Of a stretch of 64,000 bases of DNA, positions 34,503-41,736 are shown piece after piece (position 1 is the stretch's first letter; each line of letters begins with the position of its first letter). The position numbers were made by a program, and so were the translations under genes. Where the stretch lies: assembly GCF_003351025.1 (NCBI RefSeq), contig NZ_QPCG01000006.1, positions 62,001 through 126,000 on the forward strand. The letters run 5' to 3'. Below the pieces are notes generated by a model. It was not told where the DNA came from and ran no database searches. It saw only the letters and a program-made list of their open reading frames with translations. Source of the stretch: Mucilaginibacter endophyticus. GTDB taxonomy: Bacteria; Bacteroidota; Bacteroidia; Sphingobacteriales; Sphingobacteriaceae.

Positions 34503-35606
34503 ATGAAAGCTTTCTTTCATAGACATTTAAAGATCATCGATAGGTTTATTATCGGAAAATACCTCGGTACTTTCATCTTTACCATGGGCATTTTCATGGT
34601 AATATCTGTGGTATTCGACGTATCCGAAAAGCTGGATAACTTCCTGAACAAGCACGCCAGCTTTCACGATATTGTATTCAGATATTATGCCGGGTTTGTT
34701 CCGTTTTATTTGAATATGCTGTCGCCGCTGATCAACTTTTTGGCTGTAATTTTCTTTACAGCCAAGATGGCAAACCAGACGGAAATTGTCCCGATCCTGA
34801 GCGGAAGAGCAAGTTTCAATCGCTTTTTACGACCGTATGCAATTGCTTCTACCATCATATTTGTGGTATCGTTTTTTGCGAATGTTTACCTCATTCCGTA
34901 TACAAACCGGCTTAAAATCGACTTCGAAAACGCCAACGGCATGATGGATAATGACCCCACCAAGCTGGAAGTACACATGCAAATTGACAAGCATACCTTT
35001 GTTTATCTTGCCAATTACGATGAAACAACACACCTTGGATACAACTTCATCATGGAAAAATTCAACGGTGATACCTTGCGGGAAAAGCTAATTGCCGATA
35101 GAATTCAGTATGATTCTTTAAAAAGAAAGTGGTCGCTTATGCAATACAGTGTTAAATATGTGAACGGGATGAAGGAGCAATTTATCAAAAGTGACGCGCC
35201 AAAAGATACCGTTTTAGACATGCACCCGAGCGATTTTATTGTATATGATAACGTATACCAGGCGATGTCATTAAGCGATTTGAACAAGAATATCGACAAG
35301 GAAAAACTACGCCGCCCCGAATATTTAAAGGCCATTTATTTTGAAAAATACCACCGGTTTGTGTACCCTTTATCGGCGTTTGTGCTCACGCTTATCGGCG
35401 TTTCCATATCATCAAGAAAGGTACGCGGAGGCGTCGGTTTACCACTGGGTATAGGTATATTATTATGCTTCGCATATATTATATTAGAGAAGTTTGCCCT
35501 GGTATTTTCGATAAAAGGGGGCATGTCTCCATTGATCGCCGTTTTCATTCCTAATATCATTTTCGGCATTTTAGGCTATTACCTACTTTTAAAAGCACCT
35601 AAATAG
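34503..35606 (+). CDS. LptF/LptG family LPS export permease
   Basis: This 367-residue YjgP/YjgQ-family permease has N-terminal membrane segments (about 15-40, 60-85, 100-125), a periplasmic jellyroll-like domain, and three more membrane segments after about residue 280 (YPLSAFVLTLIGVSIS, LGIGILLCFAYIILE, IAVFIPNIIFGILGYYLLL). Such proteins pair with LptB and pull LPS from the inner membrane. Whether this one is LptF or LptG is not decided by sequence alone. Its stop codon overlaps the next start. Confidence 0.93.
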   Translation: MKAFFHRHLKIIDRFIIGKYLGTFIFTMGIFMVISVVFDVSEKLDNFLNKHASFHDIVFRYYAGFVPFYLNMLSPLINFLAVIFFTAKMANQTEIVPILSGRASFNRFLRPYAIASTIIFVVSFFANVYLIPYTNRLKIDFENANGMMDNDPTKLEVHMQIDKHTFVYLANYDETTHLGYNFIMEKFNGDTLREKLIADRIQYDSLKRKWSLMQYSVKYVNGMKEQFIKSDAPKDTVLDMHPSDFIVYDNVYQAMSLSDLNKNIDKEKLRRPEYLKAIYFEKYHRFVYPLSAFVLTLIGVSISSRKVRGGVGLPLGIGILLCFAYIILEKFALVFSIKGGMSPLIAVFIPNIIFGILGYYLLLKAPK

Positions 35607-36508
35607 TGGCACAAAACACCCCTTCTACCCTAAATAAGAACCTTATTATCCTCCATTTTACGGTTTTTGTTTGGGGATTTACCGGAATTTTAGGCGCTTT
35701 GATCAGTATTTCGGCCGTACAATTAGTATGGTTTAGGGTACTTATAGCCTTTGTTTCGTTGTTTTTGTATTTCAAATTCAACAAAACCGATTTTAAGGTT
35801 GATAAAAAGTCGCTGATAAAACTGGTGCTTACCGGGGCAATTGTGGGCGGTCATTGGATCCTTTTTTTCGCCGCGATCAAACTTTCAACCGTCGCGGTAA
35901 CACTGGTTTGCCTATCATCCATCACACTTTTCACAGCAATTTTTGAACCGCTGATCAATAAAAAAAGCATTTCAAAATTGGAGATCCTGGCCGGACTTTT
36001 AATAATCACCGGCATTGTTTTGATTTTTAAATTTGAAAGCAGATACACTAAGGGTATAATAACCGGGCTCGCAAGCGCTGTTTGCGCAAGCCTTTTCTCT
36101 ATCATAAACTCGCGCCAGGTACAAAAAATACAAGCTCCTGTCATTGCATTTTACGAGCTTTCCGGCGCCTTCGTATGGATCTCCATATACCTGTTTATAA
36201 CCTCGGGCTATACCCGGGCCATGCTGTTGAAGCCCGCAGATATCGGTTACCTGGTACTGCTCGGAACGGTATGCACATCGCTTGCTTACGTTGCCGGCGT
36301 ATCCGTAATGCGCGAGCTGTCGGCCTTTCGCGTGGCACTAATCACCAACCTTGAACCGGTGTACGGCATCATCATGTCATTCATTTTTTTTGGCGACATC
36401 AATAAAATGACACTGGGATTTTGGGGTGGCGCAGTCCTTATTTTGTCTACAATTTTTTTATACCCCGTAGCCCAGAAGCAAATTACCAGGCGTAAAAACC
36501 GCGTCTGA
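35606..36508 (+). CDS. EamA/DMT family transporter
   Basis: This 300-residue protein has ten hydrophobic segments in two EamA halves (N-terminal HFTVFVWGFTGILGALI, then GLASAVCASLFSIINSRQVQ in the second half). It is an inner-membrane drug/metabolite exporter type; the substrate is unknown. It starts with GTG at 35606, sharing one base with the stop of the permease gene (TAGTG), so translation is likely coupled. Confidence 0.9.
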   Translation: MAQNTPSTLNKNLIILHFTVFVWGFTGILGALISISAVQLVWFRVLIAFVSLFLYFKFNKTDFKVDKKSLIKLVLTGAIVGGHWILFFAAIKLSTVAVTLVCLSSITLFTAIFEPLINKKSISKLEILAGLLIITGIVLIFKFESRYTKGIITGLASAVCASLFSIINSRQVQKIQAPVIAFYELSGAFVWISIYLFITSGYTRAMLLKPADIGYLVLLGTVCTSLAYVAGVSVMRELSAFRVALITNLEPVYGIIMSFIFFGDINKMTLGFWGGAVLILSTIFLYPVAQKQITRRKNRV

Positions 36509-37516
36509 TTTTTTCTCTTTCCGCATCCTCACTTCATAAAATCGGTTGCAACAAACGTACTTCCGCCGGCTATCGGACAGCAGTTCTAACAATCAAATCT
36601 CTCCTGCATTTCTAATTTCCAGCCCCAAATAGGGGCAAATTCCCTATGCCAGTTTTGGCCGTTTTTAGCCCCTCAGAGCGATTCTAATTTTTTAGGGTAT
36701 TCCGGGCTCAATCAACACTTCAGCGCAAAATAGCGGCAAAATCCATTTTTTACTTAGTGTATCAAATTCAAAACACAAAATCAGACAGCCAATTTCATAA
36801 AATTGGATTTACTTCAATTATTTTAAACTTTAAAAGTTAAAATATTCATTTAAGTGATAAAAATAAAAAATTAATAATCAGATATTTATATTGTTTATAT
36901 AAACAATAAATCAACAATAAGCGAGCTAAGTAAAATTGCATAAAACTAAAAATATTAGTATTTTGAATTATCGCATTTTAAAACAATTATATAATTTTAA
37001 TAATCAAATAATTAAATCATATTATATAAGGTAAATGTTTCAATTAAGGTGAATACATAAATGGTTTTACAAAGTGTAGTGAAGTAATTATTCAAGAATC
37101 AAAAAAAATCAGCGCATCTCTCCTGCTTGTATACAGAATTCGTTTTCGTGCTGATTTTTTTTCACTCTCGTACGATTGTCGCGGAGAAATTTCAGGCACA
37201 AAAATTTGCCGAAACCACAAACTCCAGGAAAGCTGGGAGTACAAATCTCAACGCCGAAAAAACGAGAAGCAAAGTTCCATGTGGTTCGTCCTAGTTCGAT
37301 TTTTGAGACATGATCATCGACCAGGCGAAATCTTGAAATCTCAAGAACAACGGGAATGCCTGGCACCGTTGCCGGCAGTAGATAAGTAGAGAAAAAAAGA
37401 CAAGGGCGATTCACGCTCCGGATTCATCGAATTTCGGGATGTCAATTAACCGGAGATCAATTTTTATTAAACATTTAAAAAGCGGATATTGTATTACTCT
37501 AAAACCAACATCCATC
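36509..37516. other. 1-kb gene-free region with palindromes and a possible structured RNA
   Basis: This is the longest gene-free stretch in the window. From about 36760 to 37080 it is very AT-rich and contains a perfect 20-bp palindrome, TATTGTTTATATAAACAATA (36889-36908), with a GCCCC/GGGGC hairpin at 36622-36636. The block 37090-37440 is less AT-rich and shows several hairpins (CCAGGC 37321 with GCCTGG 37358 enclosing TCTTGA/TCAAGA; ACTCCAG with CTGGGAGT at 37220-37240). On the minus strand it ends in an ATCAGC/GCTGAT stem followed by T8. It could be a small RNA read on the minus strand, or remnant DNA. Confidence 0.5.
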
Positions 37517-37795
37517 ATGAGCATTAAAACCATAGTCATTGTAGCCATCGCCGTTTTGCTTACCATCGTCCTGATGCAAAACACAGATGAGGTTTACTTC
37601 AAATTTTTGTTCGCCACTTTCAGGGTATCCAAACTAATGATGATGCTTGTAGTGGCCATAACGGGTTTTGTGCTCGGCCTGATTGTTGCCTGGCCAAAAA
37701 AACAGAAGTATGATATTGAAGGGTACCATGACGCCCTACACAAAAAAGACAACACCGATACACTAAGCGACGAAGACAGAGAATACATCAGCTAA
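37517..37795 (+). CDS. LapA-like small membrane protein
   Basis: From the ATG at 37517 this is a 92-residue protein, MSIKTIVIVAIAVLLTIVLM, with two membrane segments (about 3-20 and 42-60) joined by a short QNTDEVYFKFLFATFRVSK link, and a charged C-terminal tail. This is the pattern of DUF1049/LapA-domain proteins, linked elsewhere to LPS assembly or envelope. The next gene begins 4 bp after the stop codon, so the two are probably co-translated. Confidence 0.8.
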   Translation: MSIKTIVIVAIAVLLTIVLMQNTDEVYFKFLFATFRVSKLMMMLVVAITGFVLGLIVAWPKKQKYDIEGYHDALHKKDNTDTLSDEDREYIS

Positions 37796-37798
37796 CAT

Positions 37799-38686
37799 AT
37801 GAAAACAAGAATTGGATTTATAGGCCTTGGCCACATGGGTATCAACATGGCCAAAAACCTGATCAACTCGGGGTACCACCTACAGGTTTACAACCGTACA
37901 CTTTCAAAGATTGACGAGCTTGGCACCGACAACGTAACCAGGTGCCTGAGCCCTGCCGAAGCGGCCGCCGACGTGCCATTTTTAATCACAATGGTGTCGG
38001 ATGATGAAGTGTTGCGAGAATCGGCTGTAGGCGACGGCGGAATTTTAAAAACGCTACAGCCAAATGCTGTGCACATCTCCATGAGTACAATTTCGCCCCA
38101 AACTTCCGAGGAACTGGCTAAATTACACGAGCAGGCTGGCAGCTGTTATCTTGCCGCTCCGGTGTTCGGCAGGCCCGAAGCAGCTGGGGCACGCAAGCTT
38201 TGGATCTGCGTTTCGGGCGACGAAAAAACTAAAACTGACGCCCGCCCTATCCTTGACTTATTAGGTCAGTCGGTAATAGATTTTGGCACCTCGGCAGGTG
38301 GGGCAAACGTGGTTAAAATAGCCGGCAATTTCATGATCATGGCATCCATGGAAATGATGGCCGAAGCATTTACCCTCGCCGAAAAAAATGGACTGAGCAG
38401 AACGCAGGTTTCCGAGTTTTTTGGTTCCACACTTTTCAACGCTCCTATCTTTCAAAACTACGGTAAGCTTATAGCCGGTAAACAGTATGAGCCGGTAGGC
38501 TTCAAGTCAAAATTGGGCTATAAAGACGCGCGTCTTGCATTCAAATTATCGCAGACAAGTGAGATGCCTATGCCAATCGCAAACGCCGTACACGGCCGCT
38601 TATTAACCGCCGTAGCCAAAGGCTGGGGCGAGAGCGACTGGGTAGAAGGAATAGCACGCGGGGTGAGTGAAGACGCGGGTCTTTGA
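37799..38686 (+). CDS. 3-hydroxyisobutyrate dehydrogenase-family oxidoreductase
   Basis: This 295-residue NAD(P)-dependent beta-hydroxyacid dehydrogenase has an N-terminal Rossmann motif, IGFIGLGHMGINMAKNLINSG split by the Gly-x-Gly-x2-Gly core, PVFGRPEAAGARKLW in place of the usual substrate-binding DAPVSGG, and the catalytic lysine region GGANVVKIAGNFM. It fits the garR/glxR/HIBADH group. The unusual PVFGRPEAA is typical of the plant GLYR-like and NDP branch. Substrate not assigned. Confidence 0.9.
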   Translation: MKTRIGFIGLGHMGINMAKNLINSGYHLQVYNRTLSKIDELGTDNVTRCLSPAEAAADVPFLITMVSDDEVLRESAVGDGGILKTLQPNAVHISMSTISPQTSEELAKLHEQAGSCYLAAPVFGRPEAAGARKLWICVSGDEKTKTDARPILDLLGQSVIDFGTSAGGANVVKIAGNFMIMASMEMMAEAFTLAEKNGLSRTQVSEFFGSTLFNAPIFQNYGKLIAGKQYEPVGFKSKLGYKDARLAFKLSQTSEMPMPIANAVHGRLLTAVAKGWGESDWVEGIARGVSEDAGL

Positions 38687-38769
38687 TTTATTTTCGATTT
38701 CGGATTTCGGATGTTCAATTTCGGATTTTTTGATTGACGGATTTTTGATATCAGATTTCTCATTTAAAC

Positions 38770-38825
38770 AAAATGCCGGATGATGGATTGATCGTTTTAT
38801 ACATCGATATATCATCCGGCATTTT
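38770..38825 (+). terminator. Terminator after the dehydrogenase gene
   Basis: 15-bp perfect arms (38770-38784 and 38811-38825) flank a 26-nt loop that can fold further, and a T run follows. Confidence 0.8.
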
Positions 38826-38907
38826 TGTGCGTAATAGGATAAGCAAACCTGTTGCGGAATTATTGTATTTAAGACTTACGAAGTTTTAAAACTTCGTATA
38901 ATATCCC

Positions 38908-39002
38908 GTCATTGCGAGGCACGAAGCAATCTCAAACTATACAGGGCAAACCTGCATAGTCGTTCTGCTAATTGGGGATTGCTTCGTACCTCGCAATGAC
39001 GT
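38908..39002. repeat. R1 inverted-repeat element, complete copy
   Basis: 25-bp arms: CGTCATTGCGAGGCACGAAG-CAATC on the left and GATTGCTTCGTACCTCGCAA-TGACG on the right, 95 bp overall. The inner sequence resembles the copy at 4801. Confidence 0.85.
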
Positions 39003-39082
39003 CTTTTTCTCGCCTTTGGCAGGCCTTCTAAATCAACCTAAATCCGAAATCGAACATCCGAAATCCGACATCAACAATGATA

Positions 39083-39883
39083 TCATAAATAGAACACTTC
39101 GTTCTCCGTTTCTAAAAATTTCAGGTTGGGTGTATCGGCAAAAATCCCGAATACAGACGCGCCGCTTCCGCTCATGCTGGAGTAGATGGCACCGGCTTCA
39201 TAAAGGGCGGCTTTGATACCGCGGATCTCCACGTGATTTTTAAACACAGTTTGCTCAAAATCATTTTTGATAAACTTCTTCCAGTCGGCTATTGGCTCGT
39301 TGATAAGATCAAATAACGACTCCTTTGCAGGAGCAGGTTGTATGCCCCTGAAAGCCTCGCCGGTTGATACGTGAACAGGTGGCATTACCAGCACTATTTT
39401 ATAAGCCGACAGATCGAGTTTAATGCTCTCAAATTCGTCGCCACGCTCAAAAGCAAACACCGGTTTATTCTCAATAAAGAAGGCACAGTCAGCACCGAGA
39501 CGGCTGGCGTAATCTGTCATCTCATCAACAGATAAATCAAGCTTAAATTCGTCGTTCATCAGCCTGATAAAAAAAGCAGCGTCGGATGAGCCTCCGCCCA
39601 ACCCAGCGCCTATCGGGATATGTTTATACAAGTGGATGCTAACCGGCGGCAAATCGAAATCTTGCTTCAGCATGTGGTAGCCTTTAACGCACAGGTTATC
39701 CTCCATTAGGCCGGGAATATCAAGACCAGTTGAGGTAAAGCTGAGCTTGTCGCTTTTTACTACTTCAAGAGCATCTTTAATGTCGATAGGGTAAAAAATG
39801 GTTTCGAGATTATGATAACCATCCGGCCGGCGTTCGGTAATATTGAGGCCGATGTTTATTTTTGCATTCGGAAATAAAATCAT
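39083..39883 (-). CDS. ispE: 4-diphosphocytidyl-2-C-methyl-D-erythritol kinase
   Basis: IspE phosphorylates CDP-methylerythritol in the MEP isoprenoid pathway. The 266-residue GHMP kinase has the N-terminal FPNAKINIGLNITERRPDGYH pattern (active-site Lys and the NIGL strand), the ATP loop IPIGAGLGGGSSDAAF, and a C-terminal SGSGASVFGIF. It begins ATG at 39883. Confidence 0.96.
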   Translation of the reverse strand: MILFPNAKINIGLNITERRPDGYHNLETIFYPIDIKDALEVVKSDKLSFTSTGLDIPGLMEDNLCVKGYHMLKQDFDLPPVSIHLYKHIPIGAGLGGGSSDAAFFIRLMNDEFKLDLSVDEMTDYASRLGADCAFFIENKPVFAFERGDEFESIKLDLSAYKIVLVMPPVHVSTGEAFRGIQPAPAKESLFDLINEPIADWKKFIKNDFEQTVFKNHVEIRGIKAALYEAGAIYSSMSGSGASVFGIFADTPNLKFLETENEVFYL

Positions 39884-39964
39884 ACAAAGTAATTAACACG
39901 TGATGTATTTGCTAACATCCGTAGGAAACCAAAGGTAGATTATTTTTCTTTGCCCTTTGAAAAT

Positions 39965-39998
39965 GTTCATTAGTTCATTGGTTCATCAGTTCATTGGA
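39965..39998. repeat. TTCATTGGTTCAT-type repeat upstream of thyA
   Basis: GTTCATTAGTTCATTGGTTC is followed by similar words. Related copies are at 40884-40917 and, inverted, at 41108-41142. Confidence 0.55.
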
Positions 39999-40061
39999 GT
40001 CCTATCCGATAAACATGTATAACCACTCACCTAATCAACAACTCACCTAATCAACTAAAAA

Positions 40062-40883
40062 ATGAAACAGTATCTCGACCTGATGAGGCATGTGATGGAA
40101 ACCGGCGCGCAAAAGCATGACAGAACCGGCACCGGTACGGTAAGTGTGTTTGGCTACCAGATGCGTTTCAACCTTAAGGATGGTTTCCCGATGGTGACCA
40201 CCAAAAAGCTCCACCTCAAATCTATTATCCACGAGCTCATCTGGTTTTTGAGCGGCGACAGCAATATCCGTTACCTGAAAGAAAACGGCGTACGCATCTG
40301 GGACGAATGGGCCGACGAGAACGGCGATCTTGGCCCGGTGTATGGCAAACAGTGGCGCTCATGGCCAACGCCCGATGGCGGCCATATAGACCAGATTAAA
40401 CAAGTGGTAAATCAGCTTAAAAACAACCCCGACTCGCGCCGCATCATTGTATCCGCATGGAACGTTGCCGAGGTTAACCAAATGGCCCTGCCACCGTGCC
40501 ATAGCTTGTTCCAGTTTTACGTAGCTCCACCCGATACTGCAAATGGCGAAACTAAAGGAAAACTCTCCTGCCAGCTATACCAAAGGAGTGCTGATATATT
40601 CCTGGGCGTTCCGTTCAACATTGCGTCTTATGCCCTACTCACCATGATGATGGCACAGGTATGCGATCTTGACCTTGGCGACTTTGTACACACCTTTGGC
40701 GATGCCCATTTGTACAACAACCATATGGAGCAGGCACGTCTGCAACTAAGCCGCGATCCGCGTCCGTTGCCAACCATGAAAATCAACCCGGAGGTTAAAG
40801 ATATCTTCTCCTTCAAGTTCGAAGATTTCACGCTCGAGAACTATGATCCATGGCCGCATATTAAGGCGGAAGTGGCGGTGTAA
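40062..40883 (+). CDS. thyA: Thymidylate synthase
   Basis: ThyA makes dTMP from dUMP with methylene-THF. The 273-residue protein has [34 protein letters not shown], the catalytic Cys146 in [11 protein letters not shown], and [20 protein letters not shown] in the dUMP-binding part. folA follows and regenerates THF from the DHF this enzyme produces. Confidence 0.97.
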   Translation: MKQYLDLMRHVMETGAQKHDRTGTGTVSVFGYQMRFNLKDGFPMVTTKKLHLKSIIHELIWFLSGDSNIRYLKENGVRIWDEWADENGDLGPVYGKQWRSWPTPDGGHIDQIKQVVNQLKNNPDSRRIIVSAWNVAEVNQMALPPCHSLFQFYVAPPDTANGETKGKLSCQLYQRSADIFLGVPFNIASYALLTMMMAQVCDLDLGDFVHTFGDAHLYNNHMEQARLQLSRDPRPLPTMKINPEVKDIFSFKFEDFTLENYDPWPHIKAEVAV

Positions 40884-41142
40884 TCATTTGTTCACTGGTT
40901 CATTGGTTCATTGGTGCTTACCTATGGCCAGACTTAAGAATTAATAGAATTTCACTATCCTTACAAAAATAAACTAAACGTCATTGCGAGGCACGAAGCA
41001 ATCCCTGATTAGCAGAGCAGCTCTGTATAGTTTGGGATTGCTTCGTGCCTCGCAATGACGCTTTGAAAAACATAGCCACTTTAAAAAAACACACGGGTTC
41101 ATCTGCTTAGCACCAATGAACTAATGAACTAACGAACTAATG
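40884..41142. repeat. thyA-folA spacer made of repeats
   Basis: TTCACTGGTTCATTGGTTCATTGG (split TTCACTGGTTC and ATTGGTTCATTGG) at 40884-40917 is mirrored by CCAATGAACTAATGAACTAA at 41113 and on, which runs to the folA ATG. An R1 element (40979-41060) lies between. Confidence 0.7.
40979..41060. repeat. R1 inverted-repeat element, shorter complete copy
   Basis: CGTCATTGCGAGGCACGAAG-CAATCCC and its exact complement form arms of about 27 bp in an 82-bp unit. The core is the reverse of the other copies. Confidence 0.85.
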
Positions 41143-41622
41143 ATACTAAGCATCATCGTAGCCATAGCCAAAAACCATGCTATTGGCAAAGACAATAAAC
41201 TACTCTGGTACCTGCCTAACGATCTGAAACATTTCAAGGATGTTACTACCGGGCATACCGTGATCATGGGCCGCAAAACTTTTGATTCTGTTGGTAAGCC
41301 TTTGCCTAAGCGCCGCAATATTGTTGTTACCCGCCAAGCCATCAGTATTGAAGGTTGCGAGGTGGTACCCTCTATTGAGGCCGCTATTGAGCTTTGTAAA
41401 GCCGAGGAGGAAGTTTTTATTGTTGGCGGGGCTGAGATCTACCGGCAGGCTATTCCGCTTACAAACCGCATATATCTCACCATAATAGACCAGGATTTTG
41501 AGGGGGACACATTTTTCCCGGAGTTAAATCCTGATGAGTGGCAGGAAAAAGATCATGAAGATTTTGAGCCCGACGAAAAAAACAAGTATAAATATTCGTT
41601 TATCACACTTGAACGTCGGTAA
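41140..41622 (+). CDS. folA: Dihydrofolate reductase
   Basis: FolA reduces DHF to THF. The 160-residue protein has the usual ILSIIVAIAKNHAIGKDNKL start, LPNDLKHFKDVT with the catalytic acid, GHTVIMGRKTFDSVGKPLP, and GGAEIYRQAI in the NADPH region. The position right after thyA is a common pairing. Its leader contains repeat sequence up to the ATG. Confidence 0.97.
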   Translation: MILSIIVAIAKNHAIGKDNKLLWYLPNDLKHFKDVTTGHTVIMGRKTFDSVGKPLPKRRNIVVTRQAISIEGCEVVPSIEAAIELCKAEEEVFIVGGAEIYRQAIPLTNRIYLTIIDQDFEGDTFFPELNPDEWQEKDHEDFEPDEKNKYKYSFITLERR

Positions 41623-41657
41623 CATTTTTTGTCATCATTTTGTTTTAATTTAAAATT

Positions 41658-41685
41658 TTGTCCTTACGAAATTTTATTAGATTTG
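41658..41685 (+). promoter_or_regulatory. Promoter of secDF
   Basis: TTG (41658-41660), a 17-bp spacer and TAGATTTG (41678-41685) match the Bacteroidota promoter well. The ATG is 51 bp downstream. Confidence 0.65.
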
Positions 41686-41736
41686 CTGCCTTATTAAAAA
41701 AGCTTATAAACTAATTTATTACATATTACAAATTCA

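Larger units (their letters stand above)
38687..39082. repeat. Gene-free spacer with three repeat structures
   Basis: It holds ATTTCGGATTTCGGA-type sequence (38693-38728) with its inverted partner (39040-39075, ATCCGAAATCGAACATCCGA), a terminator (38770-38825) and an R1 element (38908-39002). No gene is seen. Confidence 0.8.

Noticed and set aside
37109-37414. 101-residue minus-strand ORF in the gene-free region
   Set aside because: No family pattern, cysteine-rich and irregular composition, and its stop codon lies in the hairpin stem. It is more likely chance within structured noncoding DNA, though a remnant gene cannot be excluded.
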